Source of the DNA: UBA11524 sp964383815
Lineage (GTDB): Bacteria > Bacillota > Clostridia > Christensenellales > Aristaeellaceae
NCBI GenBank assembly: GCA_964383815.1
Contig: CAYLIC010000041.1
Span: 1 to 17,644 of the forward strand
Direction: 5' to 3'
DNA length: 17,644 nt
Part shown: positions 13,686 to 17,644 of the stretch, in pieces
Position numbering within the stretch: the stretch's first letter is position 1
Layout: the number at the start of each line of letters is the position of its first letter
Notes under the pieces: model-generated
Told to the model about the DNA's origin: nothing
Seen by the model: only the letters and a program-made list of their open reading frames with translations
The model's database searches: none
Translations under genes and position numbers: made by a program

Positions 13686-14759
13686 TCAGCGAATGGCGTT
13701 GGTGGTTTCTTTGTCGAAGAAGTGGCACTTCTTGAAGGCCACGTTCACATGGTCGCCGGGCTTATGGTCGCACCAGCCGCGGAGCTTGCAGGTGATCTGC
13801 GCATCCTGGGTGCTGGCGCCGTGGAGCCGCCCGTGCACCAGGGTGGACATGCCCAGGTTCTCGTTGGAGAAAACCTCCAGGGCAATGTCGCCGCCGGTTT
13901 CAATGTCCTCCGGGCGGACGCCCAGCACAATCTCTTTTCCCTTGTAGGCTGCCAGCAGCGCCTGCTGTGCCTCCGTCAGCTTCATCCTGAAGTAGCTGCC
14001 CTCCAGCAGGCCTTCGCCCACGGTCATGTTGAAGAAGTTCATGGGCGGCAGGCCGATAAAGCTGGCAACAAACAGGTTGGCAGGCGTGTCATACAGCTCC
14101 AGGGGTGTGCCCACCTGCTGCACATGGCCCATGGACATGCACACAATGCGGTCTGCCAGGGTCAGCGCCTCGGTCTGGTCGTGGGTCACATAGAGCATGG
14201 TGGCGTTCATCCGCTTGTGCAAAAGGAGAATCTCCCGGCGGGTGGCGCCGCGGAGCTTGGCATCCAGGTTGGACAGGGGCTCGTCAAACAGGAAAACCTT
14301 CGGGTTGCGGACAATGGCGCGGCCCATGGCAACCCGCTGGCGCTGCCCGCCGGAAAGCTGCTTGGGCTTTTTGTTCAGCTGGTCGGTCAGGCCCAGAATC
14401 TCCGCTGCTGCCAATACCTTTTTGTGGATAACATTGGGGTCTTCCTTCCGCAGCGTCAGGGAGAAGGCCATGTTTTCATACACGGTCATGTGGCCATACA
14501 GCGCATAGTTCTGGAAAACCATGGCCATGTCGCGATCCTTGGCAGGCGCGGCGGTAATGTCCTTGCCGTCCAGCAGCAGCCTGCCGGAGGAAATGTCCTC
14601 CAGGCCGGCCACCATGCGCAGGGTGGTGGACTTGCCACAGCCAGAGGGGCCCACCAGCACAATGAATTCGCCGTCCTTCACCTCCAGGTTGAAGTCGAAA
14701 ACGGCCTGCACATTGTTGTCATAAATCTTGTCCAGATGCTGTAAGCTGATATTCGCCAT
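13686..14759 (-). CDS. ugpC: Sugar ABC transporter ATPase, MsmX/UgpC type (operon copy)
   Basis: This 357-residue protein has Walker A GPSGCGKST at 37-45, the Q-loop Gln at 83, signature LSGGQ at 135-139, Walker B VFLFDEP at 155-161, the D-loop SNLD, and His193, all at the same positions as the second copy at 9416-10492. The C-terminal regulatory domain carries the usual PPMNFF and GVRPEDI motifs. It should power sugar import through MalF/MalG-like permeases that are not in this window. AAAGGAGATG lies just before the ATG at 14759. It is sandwiched between two pairs of small membrane proteins (12 nt from B, 14 nt to C), which is unusual because such ATPases normally stand alone or beside permeases. 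Confidence 0.94.
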   Translation of the reverse strand: MANISLQHLDKIYDNNVQAVFDFNLEVKDGEFIVLVGPSGCGKSTTLRMVAGLEDISSGRLLLDGKDITAAPAKDRDMAMVFQNYALYGHMTVYENMAFSLTLRKEDPNVIHKKVLAAAEILGLTDQLNKKPKQLSGGQRQRVAMGRAIVRNPKVFLFDEPLSNLDAKLRGATRREILLLHKRMNATMLYVTHDQTEALTLADRIVCMSMGHVQQVGTPLELYDTPANLFVASFIGLPPMNFFNMTVGEGLLEGSYFRMKLTEAQQALLAAYKGKEIVLGVRPEDIETGGDIALEVFSNENLGMSTLVHGRLHGASTQDAQITCKLRGWCDHKPGDHVNVAFKKCHFFDKETTNAIR

Positions 14760-14771
14760 AGGGCATCTCCT

Positions 14772-15281
14772 TTACTCGCTCAGGGAGGCATTATAGTCCG
14801 CCAGCCTGCGGCTGCGGGCAATGGCTACCACACCGGCAGCCACACAGCACAGTGCGGACAGGCACAGGAAAACAATCACGGTGGCATACTGGGCGTTCTC
14901 CATCACGGGGACCTCCACCACCTGCTTCAGCACCGCATCGGTGCGCTTGGTCAGCGTGCTGTGGGCCATGCCGGGCAGGATGAAAATGCGGATGATCTGC
15001 CCCACGCCCTCTGCCAGCAGCAGGTAACCATAGCTCATTTTATAGTTCTTCACACCCTCGGAGGCCAGGAAGGACAGCAGCATGAACACCAGGTTGTACA
15101 CGATGGAAACGCCGATGAGCCAGGAATAGTACCAGGTGCCCACATCGGAGCCATAAATGCTGACGAAGTAGAATACGTCGAAGAGAATCGCCAGGTACAC
15201 CAGCCGGGAGGAAAAGGTGTTCTTGGTGTAGCGCATTCTGTCCAGGCGGATGCGGTTTTGTTCTTCCAGGCTAATGGTCAT
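14772..15281 (-). CDS. Small membrane protein B of the ABC operon, unknown function
   Basis: This 169-residue protein has a charged, cytoplasmic-looking N-terminus (E-E-Q-N-R...R-L-D-R). Four membrane helices follow at about 26-44, 52-74, 83-103 and 131-155, with an outer loop of about 27 residues between the last two, then a short basic and acidic tail. No catalytic or permease motif is visible and I do not recognise the family. The ATG at 15281 overlaps the last base of the preceding stop (TGATG), so it is coupled to membrane protein A; GGGAG lies upstream. An in-frame start 31 codons earlier would lie inside protein A. The pairing of A with B, and of C with D, around the ATPase suggests they work together in the membrane. 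Confidence 0.75.
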   Translation of the reverse strand: MTISLEEQNRIRLDRMRYTKNTFSSRLVYLAILFDVFYFVSIYGSDVGTWYYSWLIGVSIVYNLVFMLLSFLASEGVKNYKMSYGYLLLAEGVGQIIRIFILPGMAHSTLTKRTDAVLKQVVEVPVMENAQYATVIVFLCLSALCCVAAGVVAIARSRRLADYNASLSE

Positions 15282-15871
15282 CACGCAGCAGCTCCCTTCC
15301 CCTCGTTCACGAGCTTTTTCTCGGCCTTCATCAGGTACATTTTCCAGCAGAAGTTTGCCAGCAGTGCCAGGCACACCAGCGCCACAAGGATAAACACCAG
15401 GTTGTGCGCATCAAACCAGAAGGTGGAATCGATATACGCCTTCCGGCGGCGGGTAGCGTAGCTCTGATAGGCCTCAAAGTCCATCTGCAGGAACTCAGCC
15501 TTGAAGGCGCCGATCTGCCCATGGGCCCAGGCGCTGATGCCAAGGCCTGCACCGGCAAAGGCCACCGTGCTGATGGCATTGCCAATATAGTACCGGCGGC
15601 GGCTGTGGGTGCTGGTGATGAACAGCAGGCAGGCCAGCAGAATCAGCACAATGGAGCTGTTCAGCAGCGCCCTGTTAAAGGGCTGAATGTTGTAATAGAT
15701 CGCCGAGCCGGGAATCTTCGCCGTTTCAATCTGGTTTTCCTCCGGCAGGGCGTAGAACAGCCCGTCGTACAGGTCGGTGGACAGGCCCAGTGCATAAAGG
15801 AAAACCAGGGCACCCGCCACCAGCGCCGCAAAGCACAGAATCTTCTGCCAGGTCATTTGTTTCTTGTACAT
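15281..15871 (-). CDS. Small membrane protein A of the ABC operon, unknown function
   Basis: This 196-residue protein has four predicted membrane helices at about 11-30, 68-88, 96-115 and 157-178. A 37-residue outside loop follows helix 1, and a 40-residue polar loop precedes helix 4. The short HSRRR turn between helices 2 and 3 is cytoplasmic, and the C-terminus is Lys-rich. No known family, EAA loop or enzyme motif is recognised. The start at 15871 is chosen because GGGAGG lies directly upstream; a longer in-frame form (to 15994) would consist of the hairpin spacer and is implausible. It follows the solute-binding protein gene after 131 nt holding two hairpins, and overlaps membrane protein B by one base. 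Confidence 0.75.
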   Translation of the reverse strand: MYKKQMTWQKILCFAALVAGALVFLYALGLSTDLYDGLFYALPEENQIETAKIPGSAIYYNIQPFNRALLNSSIVLILLACLLFITSTHSRRRYYIGNAISTVAFAGAGLGISAWAHGQIGAFKAEFLQMDFEAYQSYATRRRKAYIDSTFWFDAHNLVFILVALVCLALLANFCWKMYLMKAEKKLVNEGKGAAA

Positions 15872-15929
15872 GGTAACCTCCCGAAACACAGGCCCGCCGT
15901 GCAGCAGGCGCGGAAGTAGCTTGGCTCCG

Positions 15930-15956
15930 ATCAGCCTCCCCGGCGGAGAGGCTGAT
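15930..15956 (-). promoter_or_regulatory. Intercistronic hairpin 2 after the binding-protein gene
   Basis: ATCAGCCTC (15930-15938) and GAGGCTGAT (15948-15956) form a perfect 9-bp stem with a 9-nt loop. No U-run follows on either strand. It is the second of two hairpins met by transcripts leaving the solute-binding protein gene, and could protect upstream mRNA or lower downstream transcription. Confidence 0.55.
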
Positions 15957-15963
15957 GGGAACC

Positions 15964-15989
15964 CATGACGGGGCAAGCGCCCCGCCATG
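15964..15989 (-). promoter_or_regulatory. Intercistronic hairpin 1 after the binding-protein gene
   Basis: CATGACGGGGC (15964-15974) and GCCCCGCCATG (15979-15989) pair with one internal mismatch around a 4-nt loop, very GC-rich, 14 nt beyond the binding-protein stop. It lacks a U-run, so it is not a standard intrinsic terminator. Confidence 0.6.
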
Positions 15990-16002
15990 AGCATTGGGTA
16001 AC

Positions 16003-17644
16003 TTACTTGTTGTAGAAGGCGATCAGGCGATCGAAGGCTTCCTGCTTCAGGAACAGGTAGTCGGCGCCGCCCAGGGTGTCCGCCATGGTGGTCACAGACT
16101 CCTCAGCGGAGAACATGCCCTCAACAGCGAAACCGGCAACGATGATGTCGACGAAGGCATTGGCGCCACCCTTGGCGGAGTTGAACTTCTCGGTCAGGGT
16201 GGAATAGCCAGCCAGGGTTTCATTCTCGTTCTTGGTGTTGGGCAGCACGGTGGGCACGGAGGTATACCAGGCATTCTCGGTCAGCGCCAGCTCGGGGTGC
16301 TTGATGGTGCCCAGGGCGATGGCGTTGGAGATCTTGCCGGCGCCTTCGCGGCCAACCTCGTGGGTGCACTGATACTCGAAGGCCTGGCTCTTGGCGAAGG
16401 ACAGGGTGGAGCCCAGGTACTGGCGAGCATAGTTGGTGTAGTTGCCGGAGGCCTTCTCCCACAGCTCAGCATAGGTGGCATCGGCAATCTCGGGCATCTG
16501 GGTGCCGTTGAAGTTGAAGGTCACATAGGCGCCATCGGCGGTCTTGATGAAGGCATCGGGGCCGTAGCTCATCAGGATCTGGCCTTCGGTGCTGTAGGCG
16601 TAGTCAATCAGCTTCAGGGCAGCGTACAGCTTGTCCTGGCTGTCGGCAACGCCAGCCACGGAAATGCCCCAGCCGTCGGTCTTCACAGAACGCCAGGACT
16701 CGGTAAACCGCATGTACACGCCGTTCTCGTCAGTGCCGTCGAACCAGCGGGCCACGGGCACCATCACAGCCATGTACTTCTCGCCGTCCTGCAGCTTGGT
16801 CTGGTTGTAAACAGTCTGGGTCTGGTTGTAGTCGTAGTGCATGAAGCCCAGGTCGTTCTCCAGGTAGGTGGCGGTGGATTCCTCGGCGGATTCCACAAAA
16901 GCCTTGGAAATCAGGCCTTCCTGCACCATGGTGTTCATGCGGGCCATAGCCTCGTAGGCGTCAGCCTCCTGGCGGGCGTCATGCAGCAGGCCGTCGGAGC
17001 CAATCCACAGGTAATCCTGGCGGGACTCCAGGCCGCGCACGCCAAACAGGGTGCCGGCAAAGCGGAACATATCCACACGGCGCTGGTTGTTGTTATCCTC
17101 ACGGGAGAACAGGCCCTGCACCGTGTCGGTGCCATTCAGGGTCTGGGGGTTGGCCACCACGCAGCGCAGCAGGGCAACCAGCTCGTCAGCATCCCAGGCA
17201 GCGTTCTGGCCGATGAACAGGTTGGAACGCTGGGTGCCATAGTAGCCGTTGTAAGCGGTATCGATGTACTGGCGCAGCATGTTCACAGCGGCAACGCCAT
17301 CCAGCTCGCCAGCGTTGTTCATCTTGTCCACGATGTTGCCAGCAGCATCGTAGTTCTTGGTCACCTGCTCCACGGCAGTACCGTCCAGGGTCACCACGTC
17401 CACGGTAACGGAGCCGGAGACGGGCATGTAGGGCGTGTAGGCGGGAGCAGCCAGCTTGTTGGAGGCCTCAGCGGCGAATTCACCCTCGCCGTCCAGCAGC
17501 TTCTGCACCCAGTCGGTACGCATCAGGGGCATACGCTCGATGTCGTTCACGCCATCGAAGTAGGGAGAGAAGTAAATGGCGCCATTCTCGGTGTTGCCGG
17601 TGATGGACAGGCGCACGATGGGGTTGGCCTCCAGATAGGCCTTG
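16003..17644 (-). CDS. Extracellular sugar-binding protein of an ABC transporter (N-terminus outside window)
   Basis: The frame stays open to the right edge (codons reading K-A-Y-L-E-A-N-P precede the internal GTG at 17616), so the true start and the expected lipoprotein signal peptide lie beyond 17644. About 546 residues are visible. The size and style match large binding proteins of the YtcQ/LipO type that capture oligosaccharides on the outside of Gram-positive cells. Typical features are the SDGLLHD-like and W-G-I-S-V-A segments, the LKLIDYAYSTEGQ stretch (about residue 340) where such proteins have a conserved helix with W-x-x-Y-G-like context, and many Asn, Asp and Tyr. Codon choice is strongly biased to GGC, CTG, AAC and CAG, in line with high expression. 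It is the first visible gene of the operon; the permeases probably lie upstream, to the right. Confidence 0.88.
   Translation of the reverse strand, partial: KAYLEANPIVRLSITGNTENGAIYFSPYFDGVNDIERMPLMRTDWVQKLLDGEGEFAAEASNKLAAPAYTPYMPVSGSVTVDVVTLDGTAVEQVTKNYDAAGNIVDKMNNAGELDGVAAVNMLRQYIDTAYNGYYGTQRSNLFIGQNAAWDADELVALLRCVVANPQTLNGTDTVQGLFSREDNNNQRRVDMFRFAGTLFGVRGLESRQDYLWIGSDGLLHDARQEADAYEAMARMNTMVQEGLISKAFVESAEESTATYLENDLGFMHYDYNQTQTVYNQTKLQDGEKYMAVMVPVARWFDGTDENGVYMRFTESWRSVKTDGWGISVAGVADSQDKLYAALKLIDYAYSTEGQILMSYGPDAFIKTADGAYVTFNFNGTQMPEIADATYAELWEKASGNYTNYARQYLGSTLSFAKSQAFEYQCTHEVGREGAGKISNAIALGTIKHPELALTENAWYTSVPTVLPNTKNENETLAGYSTLTEKFNSAKGGANAFVDIIVAGFAVEGMFSAEESVTTMADTLGGADYLFLKQEAFDRLIAFYNK

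Noticed and set aside
13476..14744. A 422-codon open frame on the plus strand
   Set aside because: It is antisense to the UgpC-type ATPase whose Walker motifs are intact; the composition is that of a shadow frame.
12486..15871. Membrane proteins A-D as the ABC permease pair
   Set aside because: They are too short and have only about four helices. No EAA coupling-loop motif was found, unlike the MalF/MalG-type permeases expected with UgpC ATPases.

Overview
This 17.6-kb window is GC-rich and densely coded, with strong GGAGG-type ribosome binding sites. It looks like a chromosome segment of a Gram-positive, gut- or rumen-type anaerobe of the Clostridia (Bacillota). The evidence is the frr-uppS-cdsA-dxr-rseP gene order, the MsmX/UgpC-type sugar ABC ATPases, a YtcQ/LipO-type solute-binding protein and several carbohydrate-active enzymes. 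Placement near Christensenellales/Aristaeellaceae is only an impression.

Left part (1-6420, all + strand). A terminator and a hairpin-rich spacer are followed by a good promoter. It drives frr (ribosome recycling), a small PASTA-like orphan domain protein, uppS (undecaprenyl diphosphate synthase), cdsA (CDP-diacylglycerol synthase), dxr (MEP-pathway isoprenoid synthesis) and rseP (site-2 intramembrane protease). A cytoplasmic GH43-type glycosidase sits only 18 nt behind rseP and appears to ride on this housekeeping operon.

Middle (6421-10580). A 250-bp spacer holds a near-consensus minus-strand promoter and a minus-strand intrinsic terminator, which together frame a possible ~150-nt small RNA. 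It also holds an extended -10 promoter with a palindrome for a secreted SGNH esterase (+ strand). Convergent to that gene is a minus-strand pair: an MsmX/UgpC-type ATPase, then (after a terminator) an (alpha/alpha)6 glycosidase of the MGH1-like/GH63-related type. An AraC-family regulator is divergent from the ATPase.

Right part (11350-17644, all - strand). A sugar ABC operon runs leftward: solute-binding lipoprotein (start lies outside the window), two hairpins, two four-helix membrane proteins, a second UgpC-type ATPase, two more four-helix membrane proteins, and a GH105 unsaturated rhamnogalacturonyl hydrolase. No classical permease with an EAA loop is present in the window.

Working model (inference). 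This is a Gram-positive polysaccharide-utilisation locus, probably for pectic rhamnogalacturonan or its arabinan side chains. A secreted esterase deacetylates the substrate outside, the binding protein and permeases (outside the window) import oligosaccharides powered by the UgpC ATPases, and the signal-less GH105, GH43 and MGH1-like enzymes finish degradation in the cytoplasm, under AraC control. The four small membrane proteins interleaved with the ATPase are the least explained part and the best candidate for something undescribed.
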